Counted from the first letter of the stretch, positions 46,299 to 56,289 are shown. The stretch is 64,000 nucleotides of DNA from 2-02-FULL-47-50 sp964479045 (GCA_964479045.1 CAYZJI010000001.1:124001-188000), one strand, 5' to 3'. Notes: generated by a model not told the origin, from the sequence alone. Numbers and translations: made by a program.

Positions 46299-46961
46299 TT
46301 ACTTTTGAGCCCGGTTACGTATCTCCTGCAGGCGTTCCGGGGTACCAATATCCGCCCAGTCGCCCCTGTAAACCTCGCCTGAAACAGCCCGCTGCTCGAT
46401 AGCTTGCCTGAGCAACGGGGCCAGTGGAAATTTGCCATCCTGCTGTCCCCGGAAAAGCTCCGGCCGGTAAACACCGATGCCGCTGTAGGTATAACGTGGG
46501 CCCGTCCGGTTGGTGAGCCATCCTTCCCTGAGCCCAAAATCACCTTCAGGATGCTGGGGTGGATTCGGCACCATGACGAGATGAACGAGGCCTGCGGGAT
46601 AAACTGGCAATTGCTCATAGGGATAATCCGTCCAGATGTCTGCATTCACCACAATGAACGGATCGGGGCCAAGATTGTTCAGTGCACGAAAAATTCCGCC
46701 GCCGGTTTCGAGGGGTGCATCACCCTCGGCCGAATAGTGAATGTGAACATTAAACAAGTTGCCCTCGCCTAAGCGTTCCTCAATCAGATGGCCGAGTCGG
46801 CCATGATTGATAACGATGTCCTTTGTTCCGGCCCGGACAAGTCTTTCGATGTGATATTGAATGAGTGGCTTGCCGTCAATCTCAAGCAACGGCTTGGGTA
46901 CGGTGTCCGTCAACGGGCGCATGCGCTCGCCACGGCCCGCGGCGAGGATTATGGCACGCAC
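46299..46961 (-). CDS. murU: N-acetylmuramate 1-phosphate uridylyltransferase MurU
   Basis: 220-residue sugar-phosphate nucleotidyltransferase. N-terminal RAIILAAGRGERMRPLTDTVPKPLLEI is the pyrophosphorylase signature; ETGGGI and VVNADIWTD carry the metal site. Next to an AmgK kinase it should convert MurNAc-1-P to UDP-MurNAc in cell-wall recycling. The GTG start overlaps amgK by 13 bases. A generic sugar nucleotidyltransferase is the alternative if the context is ignored. Confidence 0.9.
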   Translation of the reverse strand: MRAIILAAGRGERMRPLTDTVPKPLLEIDGKPLIQYHIERLVRAGTKDIVINHGRLGHLIEERLGEGNLFNVHIHYSAEGDAPLETGGGIFRALNNLGPDPFIVVNADIWTDYPYEQLPVYPAGLVHLVMVPNPPQHPEGDFGLREGWLTNRTGPRYTYSGIGVYRPELFRGQQDGKFPLAPLLRQAIEQRAVSGEVYRGDWADIGTPERLQEIRNRAQK

Positions 46962-47944
46962 GCGGTGTTGGCCTCCTTAAGCCGCGGCAACACCTTGGTT
47001 CCAATTAGTTCCACCAGCATGGCAAGTTCGGGATACTGTGATTGTAAATCCATAATGTAGGAGAGGGTCCGGGGAATGTCTGCCAGGTAACCATTCTTGC
47101 CATCACGATGAAACAGGCGGGCGAAAATGCCGCTGGCCTTCAGGTGCCGCTGCACGCCCATCAGATCAAACCAGCGCAGGAAAGTTGTTTCATCTGTTCC
47201 GGCAAGATCCAGTCGATAATAAAAATCCAGCGCCCAGGTGTTGATGTTATCGCGCGGCCATTTGATATAGCAGTCTTTCAGCAGGGACACAAGGTCATAG
47301 GTGATCGGACCGTAAACTGCATCCTGAAAATCAAGGATCCCCGGATTATGCTCTTCTGTCATCATCAGATTGCGCGAGTGGTAATCACGATGTACAAACA
47401 CCTGTGGTTGTTGCAGGGCGTTTTCTTTCAATAATTCGAACACGGCGCCGAGATCCTTCAACTGCGCTGATGACAGCTCCAGTCCGAGGTGCCGGCCCAA
47501 CAGCCAGTCACGAAACAATGCCATTTCATCCAACAACAGACGTGCGCTGTAGGGCGGCAGACCGGAAGTATCTGTACGTTGCTGAATCGTGAGCAGCGCG
47601 GCGAGGGCATCGTCATACAGGGCTTCAACAGTGGTTTCATTCAACTCAGCCAGATACTGTTTATCGCCCAGATCGGTGAGCAGGAGAAAACCGTTTTCGA
47701 TGTCACGTTCCAGTATTTGCGGAACGTTCACGCTGGCGGCGTAGAGTCGCCGCTCTATATCAATATAGGGTGCCGTATTCTCACGCTCCGGCGGTGCGTC
47801 CATCACGATCCACGAGTGGCCGTTTTGCGTGAGACGAAAATAGTGGCGAAAGCTTGCGTCACTTGACGCCAGTTGTAACTGGTAGGTGGAGAGCCCCAAT
47901 ATCTTGCTGATCCAGAAATGCAGTTGTTCGTGGCGATCCGACAT
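46949..47944 (-). CDS. amgK: Anomeric MurNAc/GlcNAc kinase AmgK
   Basis: 331-residue aminoglycoside-phosphotransferase-fold kinase. The catalytic loop HRDYHSRNLM and the metal-binding DFQDAVYGPITYDLVSL are clear. With MurU it forms the salvage route that bypasses early murein synthesis, known in Pseudomonas. The start gives MSDRHEQLHFWISKIL. It is upstream of and overlapping murU, so the two are coupled. The 148-base gap to kdsD is the divergent promoter region; nothing distinct is seen in it. Confidence 0.91.
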   Translation of the reverse strand: MSDRHEQLHFWISKILGLSTYQLQLASSDASFRHYFRLTQNGHSWIVMDAPPERENTAPYIDIERRLYAASVNVPQILERDIENGFLLLTDLGDKQYLAELNETTVEALYDDALAALLTIQQRTDTSGLPPYSARLLLDEMALFRDWLLGRHLGLELSSAQLKDLGAVFELLKENALQQPQVFVHRDYHSRNLMMTEEHNPGILDFQDAVYGPITYDLVSLLKDCYIKWPRDNINTWALDFYYRLDLAGTDETTFLRWFDLMGVQRHLKASGIFARLFHRDGKNGYLADIPRTLSYIMDLQSQYPELAMLVELIGTKVLPRLKEANTACVP

Positions 47945-48092
47945 GGCTTTAAATAATGAGGCGACGTTTTATATTCAATATAAGGGCGGTGTCGGGCAAT
48001 CGAACTCTGTCAGGATTTCTGGCATTATCCGTATTGCCTGATCATAAAACAGGCGTTGCAGCCTGTATATCCTGTATTATTCACCGGCATCT

Positions 48093-49085
48093 ATGACAAG
48101 TGGCAAAGATACAAATCCGGACAGCAAGCTCATTGAACTGGGCCGGGCCGTGATCCGCACTGAAGCTGCGGCTGTAAGCAATCTGCTGGAGCGCGTGAAT
48201 GCAGATTTCGTCCGGGCCAGTCAGTTGATCCTGGAATGCAAGGGCCGCACGGTGGTCATCGGCATGGGTAAATCCGGCCATATCGGGAGCAAGATTGCTG
48301 CCACGCTCGCCAGCACCGGCACGCCCGCATTTTTTGTGCATCCGGCAGAGGCCAGTCATGGCGATTTCGGCATGATCACGCGCGATGATGTGGTCATCGC
48401 TTTATCCAACTCCGGCGAAACGGATGAAGTGACCTCCCTGTTGCCGATGATCAAGCGATTGGCAGTTCCGCTGATCGCCTTGACCGGCAACCCGGCTTCA
48501 ACGCTCGCCACCGCAGCAACCGTAATATTAAATGTCAGTGTGAGAGAAGAAGCCTGTCCGCTCGGTCTTGCACCCACCGCCAGCACGACAGCCGCATTGG
48601 TAATGGGTGATGCACTGGCGATTGCGTTGCTTGAAGTACGCGGGTTCAGCGCTGATGACTTTGCCCGGGCGCACCCAGGCGGACGTCTTGGCCGGCGTTT
48701 GTTGCTCCATGTCAGTGATATCATGCATGCCGGCGCTGAAATTCCGAAAATCCGCGAAGATGCCTTGTTAAAGGATGCGTTGCTGGAGATGACGCGCAAA
48801 GGACTTGGAACTACCGCCATTGTGGATGAACGGGATCACGCGATTGGCATATTCACAGATGGTGATGTGCGCCGCGCACTGGATGCCGGCGTCGACATTC
48901 ATAAAACACGCATAGGCGAGATCATGACACGCAAGTTCAAGTCGATCAGCAGTGACAAACTTGCTGCCGAAGCTCTTGCTATCATGGAGCAATTCAAGAT
49001 CAATGCCCTGCTGGTGATAGACCATGAAAGCCGTCTGACCGGCATATTAAACATGCACGATCTCCTGCGTGCACGCGTAATCTGA
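48093..49085 (+). CDS. kdsD: D-arabinose 5-phosphate isomerase KdsD
   Basis: 330-residue enzyme making arabinose 5-phosphate for Kdo, the inner-core LPS sugar. The SIS domain (about 40-175) has VVIGMGKSGHIGSKIAATLASTGTPAFFVH and SGETDEV. Two CBS domains follow. It is first in the kdsD-kdsC-lptCAB-rpoN run. Confidence 0.96.
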   Translation: MTSGKDTNPDSKLIELGRAVIRTEAAAVSNLLERVNADFVRASQLILECKGRTVVIGMGKSGHIGSKIAATLASTGTPAFFVHPAEASHGDFGMITRDDVVIALSNSGETDEVTSLLPMIKRLAVPLIALTGNPASTLATAATVILNVSVREEACPLGLAPTASTTAALVMGDALAIALLEVRGFSADDFARAHPGGRLGRRLLLHVSDIMHAGAEIPKIREDALLKDALLEMTRKGLGTTAIVDERDHAIGIFTDGDVRRALDAGVDIHKTRIGEIMTRKFKSISSDKLAAEALAIMEQFKINALLVIDHESRLTGILNMHDLLRARVI

Positions 49086-49109
49086 CTCCTGTACCTGATT
49101 AAGCAATAC

Positions 49110-49631
49110 ATGCAGGACATTCTGGAAAAAGCAAAAGCCATCCGCCTCGCGGTATTTGATGTCGACGGCGTGCTGACGGATGGCGGTCTCATCCTCGGCG
49201 AAAGCGGTGATGAATATAAAATCTTTCATGTACGCGATGGATTGGGTCTCGTCATGTTGCGTGACAGTGGTGTGCATATTGCCGTAATCACTGCGCGGTC
49301 TTCACGCATAGTGGCCGAGCGGATGGCAACACTGGGAATTGAACATGTCTTTCAGGGACAGAATGACAAAGGCAAGTCATTGGGTGATCTGATGCAAAAA
49401 CTCAATGTCACGGCATTACAGACAGCCTACGTGGGTGATGATTTTGTCGATCTGCCTGCAATGAAACAGGCCGGTCTTGCCATCGCCGTAGCAGACGCCC
49501 ACCCTCTGGTACGCGAGCGGGCACACTGGGTTACTGCAGCACGCGGGGGATGTGGCGCCGCACGCGAAGTGTGTGAAATGATTATGCAGGCCCAGGGCAC
49601 GTGGCATGACGCTGTGGCCCGTTATCTCTGA
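49110..49631 (+). CDS. kdsC: Kdo 8-phosphate phosphatase KdsC
   Basis: 173-residue HAD phosphatase releasing Kdo. The nucleophile motif is FDVDGVLTDG at about 15-24, with ARSSRIV and YVGDDFVDLPAM as the later HAD motifs. No cap domain is seen, as expected for KdsC. It lies 24 bases after kdsD. Confidence 0.96.
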   Translation: MQDILEKAKAIRLAVFDVDGVLTDGGLILGESGDEYKIFHVRDGLGLVMLRDSGVHIAVITARSSRIVAERMATLGIEHVFQGQNDKGKSLGDLMQKLNVTALQTAYVGDDFVDLPAMKQAGLAIAVADAHPLVRERAHWVTAARGGCGAAREVCEMIMQAQGTWHDAVARYL

Positions 49632-49672
49632 CACCCACGACGGCTATCAATGATTCGCCGTCTGACAACCGT

Positions 49673-50242
49673 ATGCAGTCACGCTGGAGAATAGTATTGG
49701 TATTGCTGGTGCTGGCCGGGTTCAGCGCCTGGCTGTTGAACAAGATGGTGTCCGGCCGGTCTACAGAGGTAGACCGTGAAGTGCAGGTGCCGGATTACAC
49801 CATGGAAAACTTTACAACCTGGAACATGGAAGAAGACGGGAATCCCAAGAACAAATTGCAGGCAGCTTACATGGCGCATTATCCTGACAACGACGCTACC
49901 GAGTTTCACAAACCATATCTGCAATTGTTTCGACAGGATCGGGCACCATTGCATGTGATTGCCGAGAAAGGGTGGGCAACCAATAATAACGATGTGCTGC
50001 TGCTTGAAGGCACGGTACGCTTCTGGGAAGAAGATGCTGACGGCGCAACCACACTGGAGATTATTACCCGGGATGTGCGTGTGCTGGTTGATCAGGAATA
50101 TGCGGAAACAGATCAGCCTGCCACCCTGATCCATGATCGCACGACTGTCAGAGCCACAGGTGTGCGCGCCTGGCTTAAAGAAAACCGTATGGAGTTACTG
50201 AAGAATGTACATACCACGATTGCCCCTGAAGATATTAACTAG
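49673..50242 (+). CDS. lptC: LPS export protein LptC
   Basis: 189-residue bitopic inner-membrane protein. One N-terminal helix (WRIVLVLLVLAGFSAWLL) is followed by a periplasmic beta-jellyroll that receives LPS from LptFG and passes it to LptA. The overlap of 38 bases with lptA is typical of this cluster. Confidence 0.92.
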   Translation: MQSRWRIVLVLLVLAGFSAWLLNKMVSGRSTEVDREVQVPDYTMENFTTWNMEEDGNPKNKLQAAYMAHYPDNDATEFHKPYLQLFRQDRAPLHVIAEKGWATNNNDVLLLEGTVRFWEEDADGATTLEIITRDVRVLVDQEYAETDQPATLIHDRTTVRATGVRAWLKENRMELLKNVHTTIAPEDIN

Positions 50243-50807
50243 CCTGTTGCTGTTCCTGCTGACAGCGGTGGTGCTGCCCCGGCCAGTACTGGCCTTGTCC
50301 ACGGACAAGGACCAGCCCATCGAAATTGAAGCTGACGCGGCGGAGCTGGATGATAAAAAAGGCGTGACGGTATATACCGGCAATGTCGTGGTTACACAGG
50401 GCAGCATCCGCATGACTGGTGAGAAGATGACGGTGTATTACACCAAAAACCAGGACCTCGATACCGTGATCATGGTGGGCAGTCCGGCCACCTATCGGCA
50501 AAAACCGGACAACAGCGAAATTTACGACGAAGCCGAAGCATTGCGCATGGAATATTATGCTCTGAAGAACCTGATCGTACTGATCGATAATGCACTGGTA
50601 ACACAGGAAGAGCTCCGCTTCAGCGGCAGCCGTATTGAGTACGATACCGTCAACAGCAAGATTAAGGCCAGGGGCGGCGGTGAAGCCGTGGCCAAAGAGG
50701 GTGAAGCCGGACCGGCGGAGAAAGGCCGCGTGAAGATCACCATCAAGCCGCGCAAGTCAGAGAAAGAAGCGCAAACACCCGCCCCTGAAAAAAAGACGTC
50801 GGAATAA
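50205..50807 (+). CDS. lptA: LPS transport periplasmic protein LptA
   Basis: 200-residue bridge protein. A signal peptide ending PRPVLA precedes the OstA-type jellyroll: IEIEADAAELDDKKGVTVYTGNV, GSIRMTGEKMTVYY. A charged Lys/Glu tail is at the C-terminus. It carries LPS across the periplasm. The gene starts inside the end of lptC. Confidence 0.93.
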   Translation: MYIPRLPLKILTSLLLFLLTAVVLPRPVLALSTDKDQPIEIEADAAELDDKKGVTVYTGNVVVTQGSIRMTGEKMTVYYTKNQDLDTVIMVGSPATYRQKPDNSEIYDEAEALRMEYYALKNLIVLIDNALVTQEELRFSGSRIEYDTVNSKIKARGGGEAVAKEGEAGPAEKGRVKITIKPRKSEKEAQTPAPEKKTSE

Positions 50808-50841
50808 CCAGCCGTCATATATAACCTGACAGAATTCATGC

Positions 50842-51567
50842 ATGAGCCTGCTGTCCGCCGCACATCTCCGTAAAACCTTCCGTTCACGCACCGTCGTTCA
50901 GGATGTCAGCCTGCATATCAACGCGGGGGAGATCGTGGGATTGCTCGGCCCGAATGGTGCCGGCAAGACCACCAGTTTTCATATGATCGTGGGCCTGATT
51001 CCGTGTGACAGCGGCACCATACATATTAACGATATGGACGTGAGCGATCTGCCCATGGATGAGCGTTCGCACCTTGGCCTCGGTTATCTGCCACAGGAAA
51101 CGTCCGTATTCAGACGACTGACCGTGGCGGAAAACATACTCGCAATTCTGGAAACCCGCCCGCACCTCAGCGAAACTGAACGGCACCAGCGGCTGGACAC
51201 CTTGCTGGATGAGTTTCACATCAGCCATTTACATGATCATGTGGCGGCGAGCCTGTCCGGCGGTGAAAAACGGCGTGTGGAGATTGCCCGCGCACTCGCT
51301 TCCAGCCCAAAGTTCCTATTACTGGACGAGCCTTTTGCCGGGATCGATCCGATCTCCATACAGGACATCCAGCGCATCACCCGTTACCTGAGCCAGAACG
51401 GTATCGGCATTCTGGTAACGGATCACAACGTACGGGAAACACTCGGTGCCTGTGACCGCGCCTATATTGTGAATGAAGGAACCATCATTGCGGAAGGGAC
51501 GCCGGATCACATACTCGAGAACCGCCAGGTTCGGGACGTTTATCTGGGTGACCGCTTTACTCTGTAA
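50842..51567 (+). CDS. lptB: LPS export ATPase LptB
   Basis: 241-residue ABC ATPase powering LPS extraction. Walker A GPNGAGKTT is at about 36-44, followed by the signature SLSGGEKRRVEIARAL, Walker B LLLDEPFAGIDP and the H-loop VTDHNV. Length and sequence match LptB. It is followed by rpoN in the usual order. Confidence 0.97.
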   Translation: MSLLSAAHLRKTFRSRTVVQDVSLHINAGEIVGLLGPNGAGKTTSFHMIVGLIPCDSGTIHINDMDVSDLPMDERSHLGLGYLPQETSVFRRLTVAENILAILETRPHLSETERHQRLDTLLDEFHISHLHDHVAASLSGGEKRRVEIARALASSPKFLLLDEPFAGIDPISIQDIQRITRYLSQNGIGILVTDHNVRETLGACDRAYIVNEGTIIAEGTPDHILENRQVRDVYLGDRFTL

Positions 51568-51647
51568 ACAACTGCGCCTGTAAATTACAAGCACATATCA
51601 GGCCAACTCGCTACTATACGCGGGTTTTTGGGTTAAAATTAGAATAT

Positions 51648-53126
51648 ATGAAGCCGTCCCTACAACTCCGAACCAGCCAAAGTCTGACCATGACCCCTCA
51701 ATTGCAGCAGGCGATCCGCCTGTTGCAGTTGTCGAACCTGGAGTTGCAACTCGAGGTACAGCAGGCCCTGGATTCCAACATGATGCTGGAACTGGATGAG
51801 GGCGATGGCGATAACGGCGAAGCCGGGCCATTCGAATATGAATCCACCACCTCAAGCGATACCGCCGCGCCCGTTGCGGAAACTGAAGATGAGGAACGCC
51901 CGGCTGTTGACGCCGATAACATTCCGGAAGATCTCCCTGTCGACAGCGCCTGGGAAGATATCTATGACAATACAGCTGTCAGCAGTCCCTCCGGTTTGTC
52001 GGAGGACCACAATTTTTTTGAAAACCAGAGTGCCGGTGCGGACAGTCTTCGTAATCATCTCCTGTGGCAGCTGAACCTCACCCAGGTCAGCGATCGTGAT
52101 CGTGCTATTGCAGTTGCGATCATCGATGCGCTGGATGATGACGGCTACCTGGGCTGTGCATTGACCGACATTGTCGAATCCATGGGTGACGGCGTTGATG
52201 TTGAGCTGGATGAAGTCGAGGCTGTACTGCATATGGTCCAGGCCATGGAGCCGGCCGGCGTGGCGGCACGGGACCTGCGTGAATGCCTGAATCTGCAACT
52301 GGAACAATGTCCGGTGGACACGCCCTGGCTGGCCAAGACCAGGGAACTGGTCAACCGCCACCTCGACTTGATGGCGGCCCGGGATTTCAATCAACTGCAG
52401 CGGCGCTTGCAGGTCAGTCGCGAGGAATTGCAGGAAATCATCGCGTTGATACAGTCCATGAATCCCCGTCCGGGCGCACAGATCACCAATGAACACACTG
52501 AATACATCGTGCCCGATGTTTACGTCAGAAAGGATCGCGGCCTGTGGCGGGTGGAACTGAATACCGACGCGATTCCGCAATTGCGCATCAACAGTCACTA
52601 TGCGGGCATGATCCGGCGCGCAGATAACAGTTCTGATAATACTTCGCTCAAGGCCCACCTGCAGGAAGCCCGCTGGTTTATCAAAAGCCTGCAAAGCCGC
52701 AGCGAAACTCTGCTCCGTGTGGCAAGTTGTATCGTGGAAAGACAGCGCGCTTTTCTTGAATACGGTGAAGAGGCCATGAAACCGCTGGTGCTTCATGATG
52801 TCGCGCAGGCGCTGGGGTTGCACGAGTCCACAGTGTCCCGTGTAACAACACGCAAGTACATGCATACTCCACGCGGCATTTATGAACTGAAGTTTTTCTT
52901 TTCCAGTCACGTCAATACGGATGAAGGCGGCGCCTGTTCGTCTACCGCCATCCGGGCGCTGATCAAAAAACTCGTTGGCGATGAATCTTCACAGAAACCG
53001 TTGAGCGACAGCAAGATTGCAAAAATTCTTTCAACACAGGGCATACAGGTGGCGCGCCGCACTGTGGCAAAATACCGTGAGGCGCTTGCCATCCCTCCTT
53101 CAAATGAGAGAAAGCGACTGATCTAG
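51648..53126 (+). CDS. rpoN: RNA polymerase sigma-54 factor
   Basis: 492 residues. The glutamine-rich region I is MKPSLQLRTSQSLTMTPQLQQAIRLLQLS. An acidic region II follows at about 45-110, then the core-binding region. The HTH is VAQALGLHESTVSRVTTRKYM, and the RpoN box ARRTVAKYRE lies near the end. It should direct nitrogen- and stress-type genes with enhancer proteins. Placement between lptB and hpf/ptsN is conserved. Confidence 0.97.
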   Translation: MKPSLQLRTSQSLTMTPQLQQAIRLLQLSNLELQLEVQQALDSNMMLELDEGDGDNGEAGPFEYESTTSSDTAAPVAETEDEERPAVDADNIPEDLPVDSAWEDIYDNTAVSSPSGLSEDHNFFENQSAGADSLRNHLLWQLNLTQVSDRDRAIAVAIIDALDDDGYLGCALTDIVESMGDGVDVELDEVEAVLHMVQAMEPAGVAARDLRECLNLQLEQCPVDTPWLAKTRELVNRHLDLMAARDFNQLQRRLQVSREELQEIIALIQSMNPRPGAQITNEHTEYIVPDVYVRKDRGLWRVELNTDAIPQLRINSHYAGMIRRADNSSDNTSLKAHLQEARWFIKSLQSRSETLLRVASCIVERQRAFLEYGEEAMKPLVLHDVAQALGLHESTVSRVTTRKYMHTPRGIYELKFFFSSHVNTDEGGACSSTAIRALIKKLVGDESSQKPLSDSKIAKILSTQGIQVARRTVAKYREALAIPPSNERKRLI

Positions 53127-53174
53127 AAGAGTGCAGTAAAACTTATTACAAACTCAAGATAACAGGAGTCTATT

Positions 53175-53501
53175 ATGCAAATCAGCATCACTGGTCATCA
53201 TATTGATATCACGCAGGCATTGCGCACCTATATAGAAAGCAAGTTCGCCCGGCTGGCGCGGCATTTTGATCACATGACCAATATTCATGTTGTCCTGACC
53301 GTTGAAAAAGAAAGACAAAAAGCCGAGGCCAATATCCATGTGAGCCGCAATAACCTGTTCGCGGATGCAGAGCACGAAGACATGTATGCCGCTATAGACA
53401 GCCTCGTTGACAAGCTTGACCGGCAACTGAAAAAGCACAAGGAAAAACTCACCGATCATCACCGCGGAGAGCCTTCGCCCAAAAACCAGCAGGCCTCCTG
53501 A
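53175..53501 (+). CDS. hpf: Ribosome hibernation promoting factor, short form
   Basis: 108 residues, the short HPF class that works with RMF-type partners in 100S ribosomes. The start MQISITGHHIDITQALRTYIESKFARL is typical, and the C-terminus is a Lys/Glu-rich tail. It has a good ribosome site (AGGAG) and follows rpoN. Confidence 0.95.
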   Translation: MQISITGHHIDITQALRTYIESKFARLARHFDHMTNIHVVLTVEKERQKAEANIHVSRNNLFADAEHEDMYAAIDSLVDKLDRQLKKHKEKLTDHHRGEPSPKNQQAS

Positions 53502-53545
53502 GAACTGTACGATCATTACAATTATTGCCGGCCCGGACACAATCC

Positions 53546-53992
53546 ATGCGTGTCGCAGACATCCTGACGCCCGGACGTGTCGCCTGCTGCTCCGGAATCA
53601 GCAGCAAGGAAGGTGCGCTGGAAGAACTCTCACGACTGCTGGCCAGTGTTGATCCGGCGCTGTCCTCTACTGACATTTTGACGTGTCTGAACGCGCGAGA
53701 ATGTCTGGGCAGCACGGGACTGGGACATGGCATCGCCATACCGCATGGACGTTACGCTAAAATTATGCGGCCGGCGGGGGCATTACTGAGGCTGGAGCAA
53801 GGTGTGGATTATGATGCAGTCGATCACAAGCCGGTGGATATCCTGTTCAGCCTGCTGGTGCCCGTCCAGTCAACAGAAGAACATCTGCAGCTTCTGGCCA
53901 TGCTTGCGGAAAAGTTCAGCAATCCCGCCGTGCTGGAACGCCTGCGTTGTTCTTCACAGCCACAGGAGTTGTATACGTTGATTATCGATTGA
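53546..53992 (+). CDS. ptsN: PTS-Ntr enzyme IIA PtsN
   Basis: 148-residue nitrogen-related EIIA. The phosphorylated His67 sits in GIAIPHGR. The ATG at 53546 gives MRVADILTPGRV, the usual start; the TTG at 53525 is longer without a better ribosome site. PtsN output controls potassium transport and stress responses in other species. It precedes hprK by six bases. Confidence 0.94.
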   Translation: MRVADILTPGRVACCSGISSKEGALEELSRLLASVDPALSSTDILTCLNARECLGSTGLGHGIAIPHGRYAKIMRPAGALLRLEQGVDYDAVDHKPVDILFSLLVPVQSTEEHLQLLAMLAEKFSNPAVLERLRCSSQPQELYTLIID

Positions 53993-53998
53993 GCCAAC

Positions 53999-55027
53999 AT
54001 GACCGAGCCTACTCATCAACTTACCGTCCAGGACCTGTTCAACATCCATCATGAAAAGCTGCAGTTGAACTGGGTAGCCGGCCAGCAAGGCGGAAAGCGC
54101 CTGATTGTCCCGGAAGAAGTCAAAAACAGCCTGCTGAAGATACAGCCCGCCCCGAATGAAGCTGAAACCGGAACAGGAGACGGCACAGAAACCCTGATCG
54201 GACATTCTCTGGTGGGTTATCTTAACCTGATTCACCCTCATCAGATTCAGGTGCTGGGGGGAATGGAGTTGAATTATATCGATGGCCTGCGTGACATTTC
54301 ACGACAGGATGCCATCCGCCAGTTGTTCAAACACCAGCCGGCCTGCATCATCGTCACGGAAAGCAGCGAAGTGCCGGTGTTCCTCCGGAGGAAATGCAAT
54401 GAAAACGGGGTACCGTTGTTTGCTACTGCCTTGATCAGCAACAAGGTCACCGACACGCTGCATTATTACCTGGCGAACCTCTTTGCAGATGTGGTTACAT
54501 TGCATGGCGTGTTTATGGAGGTGAATGCGATCGGTGTCCTGCTGACCGGGCCGAGTGGTATAGGCAAGAGTGAGCTCGCACTGGAATTGATTACACGCGG
54601 CCATCGTCTGGTCGCTGATGATGCTCCGCTGTTTTCCCGTATCGCGCCAGATATCATCAACGGCACCTGTCCTTCAGCGCTGCAGGATTTTCTGGAAGTA
54701 CGTGGCCTGGGTGTCATCAACGTGCGGGAGCTGTTCGGTGACAGCGCCATCAAAAGCAACAAATACCTGCGCCTGATCGTGCGCCTTGAGCCGATGGAAA
54801 AGGATCAGCTGCTGGAGATCGACAGGCTGGAAGGCAGTTATACCACTCGCCGCGTGCTGGATCTGGATGTACCCGAGATTACTGTACCGGTCGCTCCGGG
54901 ACGCAATCTGGCCGTATTGCTTGAATGCGCCGCGCGCAATCACATGCTGCGCATCAGCGGTTACAACGCCGCAGAGGCTTTCAACAAGCGCCAGGGGCTC
55001 CTCGTTGAACAGGCAAATAAAAAATGA
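53999..55027 (+). CDS. hprK: HPr kinase/phosphorylase
   Basis: 342 residues, slightly longer than the usual 310-320. Walker A GPSGIGKS is at about 184-191, and the HPrK signature LEVRGLGVINVRELFGDSAI follows. It phosphorylates HPr on Ser46 and can reverse the reaction with phosphate. Enteric bacteria lack it; its presence marks a different gammaproteobacterial branch. Its last four bases overlap rapZ. Confidence 0.96.
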   Translation: MTEPTHQLTVQDLFNIHHEKLQLNWVAGQQGGKRLIVPEEVKNSLLKIQPAPNEAETGTGDGTETLIGHSLVGYLNLIHPHQIQVLGGMELNYIDGLRDISRQDAIRQLFKHQPACIIVTESSEVPVFLRRKCNENGVPLFATALISNKVTDTLHYYLANLFADVVTLHGVFMEVNAIGVLLTGPSGIGKSELALELITRGHRLVADDAPLFSRIAPDIINGTCPSALQDFLEVRGLGVINVRELFGDSAIKSNKYLRLIVRLEPMEKDQLLEIDRLEGSYTTRRVLDLDVPEITVPVAPGRNLAVLLECAARNHMLRISGYNAAEAFNKRQGLLVEQANKK

Positions 55028-55893
55028 ACAGGAAACCACAACGGCTGTTGATCCTCAGCGGACTCTCCGGGGCAGGCAAAACCATTGCGCTCAACACGCT
55101 GGAAGATCTTGGCATCTATTGTATTGATAACCTTCCGGTAAGCCTGCTGCCCGGGCTTGCACGGCAGATTATCAAGGGCGGACTGGAAAGCACTCCGGAA
55201 ATCGCCATAGGCATTGATGCGCGCAACCCGAAAGACGAAATCAAGAAACTGCCCGGGCTGATCGACTCGCTGCGCAAACAACGCCTGAAAGTTGAGCTGG
55301 TATTCATTGACGCGAATAACACTGTTCTTACCCGACGGTTCAGCGAAACCCGCCGTAAGCACCCGTTATCATCCAGAAAAATAACGCTGCGGGACGCCAT
55401 AAAACACGAGCGCCGGATCATGGATGCTCTTTCCGCGTGTGCCGATATACGTATTGATACCAGTTTTACCCAGATGCATCAGCTGCGCGACATCGTTCGC
55501 AAGAGGATTGCCGAACGGCCACAGGCCAGTCTGTCGCTGCAGTTTATTTCTTTTGGCTACAAGCATGGTGTGCCTGCGGACGCGGACTTTGTTTTTGATA
55601 CACGCTGCCTGCCCAATCCTCACTGGAAACCCAGCTTGCGCAGCCTGACCGGCCGCGATGCGGCCGTCAGGAAATTCCTGCACAAGCAAAAGGAAGTGGG
55701 CGAAATGATCATGGACATACGTAAATTCCTGACCCGATGGATGCCACGTTTTGAAGCAGACAACCGCAGCTACCTCAGCATAGCCATAGGTTGCACGGGC
55801 GGTCATCACCGCTCTGTGTATATTGTGGAGGAACTCTCAGAACATTTTTCCTGCCAGGGGAAACATGTGATTACACAACATCGTGATATTTGA
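55024..55893 (+). CDS. rapZ: RNase adapter protein RapZ
   Basis: 289 residues. Walker A GLSGAGKT is at about 13-20 and the C-terminal domain contains GCTGGHHRSVYIVEEL. In enterics RapZ senses glucosamine 6-phosphate and steers RNase E to the GlmZ sRNA. Its target here is unknown. It sits in the PTS-Ntr group as usual. Confidence 0.96.
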   Translation: MNRKPQRLLILSGLSGAGKTIALNTLEDLGIYCIDNLPVSLLPGLARQIIKGGLESTPEIAIGIDARNPKDEIKKLPGLIDSLRKQRLKVELVFIDANNTVLTRRFSETRRKHPLSSRKITLRDAIKHERRIMDALSACADIRIDTSFTQMHQLRDIVRKRIAERPQASLSLQFISFGYKHGVPADADFVFDTRCLPNPHWKPSLRSLTGRDAAVRKFLHKQKEVGEMIMDIRKFLTRWMPRFEADNRSYLSIAIGCTGGHHRSVYIVEELSEHFSCQGKHVITQHRDI

Positions 55894-55902
55894 GGAGGGC
55901 AC

Positions 55903-56289
55903 ATGAGCCCCGGCCTGTTGATTATTACGCATGATGGCATCGGAGCTGCCATGCTGGGCACAGCAACCTTCATACTGGGCGGTTGCCCATTGTCCAGCCG
56001 TTTGCTCTCCGCTACGCGCGATTGCGATCCGGACGAACTGATTGCCGACGCTCTGGAGGAAATCAGGGCGCTGGATTCCGGTGCAGGAGTTCTGATACTC
56101 ACGGATTTGTATGGCGCAACGCCCTCCAATATCGCGGGCAGGATTTCTGAAAAGGCCCCTGTCCGCACGGTGACCGGGCTGAACCTCTCCATGCTGATCC
56201 ATGTGCTGAATTATCCGGATCTGGATCTGGAGGCAATGGCGCAGGCAGCGGTTGAAGGTGGACGTAACGGAATTGTATATATTGATTAA
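55903..56289 (+). CDS. Mannose-family PTS EIIA-type protein
   Basis: 128 residues with the EIIA-Man fold: GLLIITHDGIG with the phosphorylatable His10, and VLILTDLYGATPSNIA. No EIIB, EIIC or EIID genes are near, so it is probably regulatory rather than a sugar transporter component. It is preceded by a GGAGGG ribosome site and followed by HPr 13 bases later. Confidence 0.92.
   Translation: MSPGLLIITHDGIGAAMLGTATFILGGCPLSSRLLSATRDCDPDELIADALEEIRALDSGAGVLILTDLYGATPSNIAGRISEKAPVRTVTGLNLSMLIHVLNYPDLDLEAMAQAAVEGGRNGIVYID

Noticed and set aside
46214..46645. Minus-strand frame of 143 codons overlapping murU
   Set aside because: It overlaps murU in another frame and continues into the AT-rich gap without a family match.
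51852..52910. Minus-strand open frame of 352 codons inside rpoN
   Set aside because: rpoN on the other strand is complete with all its domains; the antisense frame has no recognisable family.
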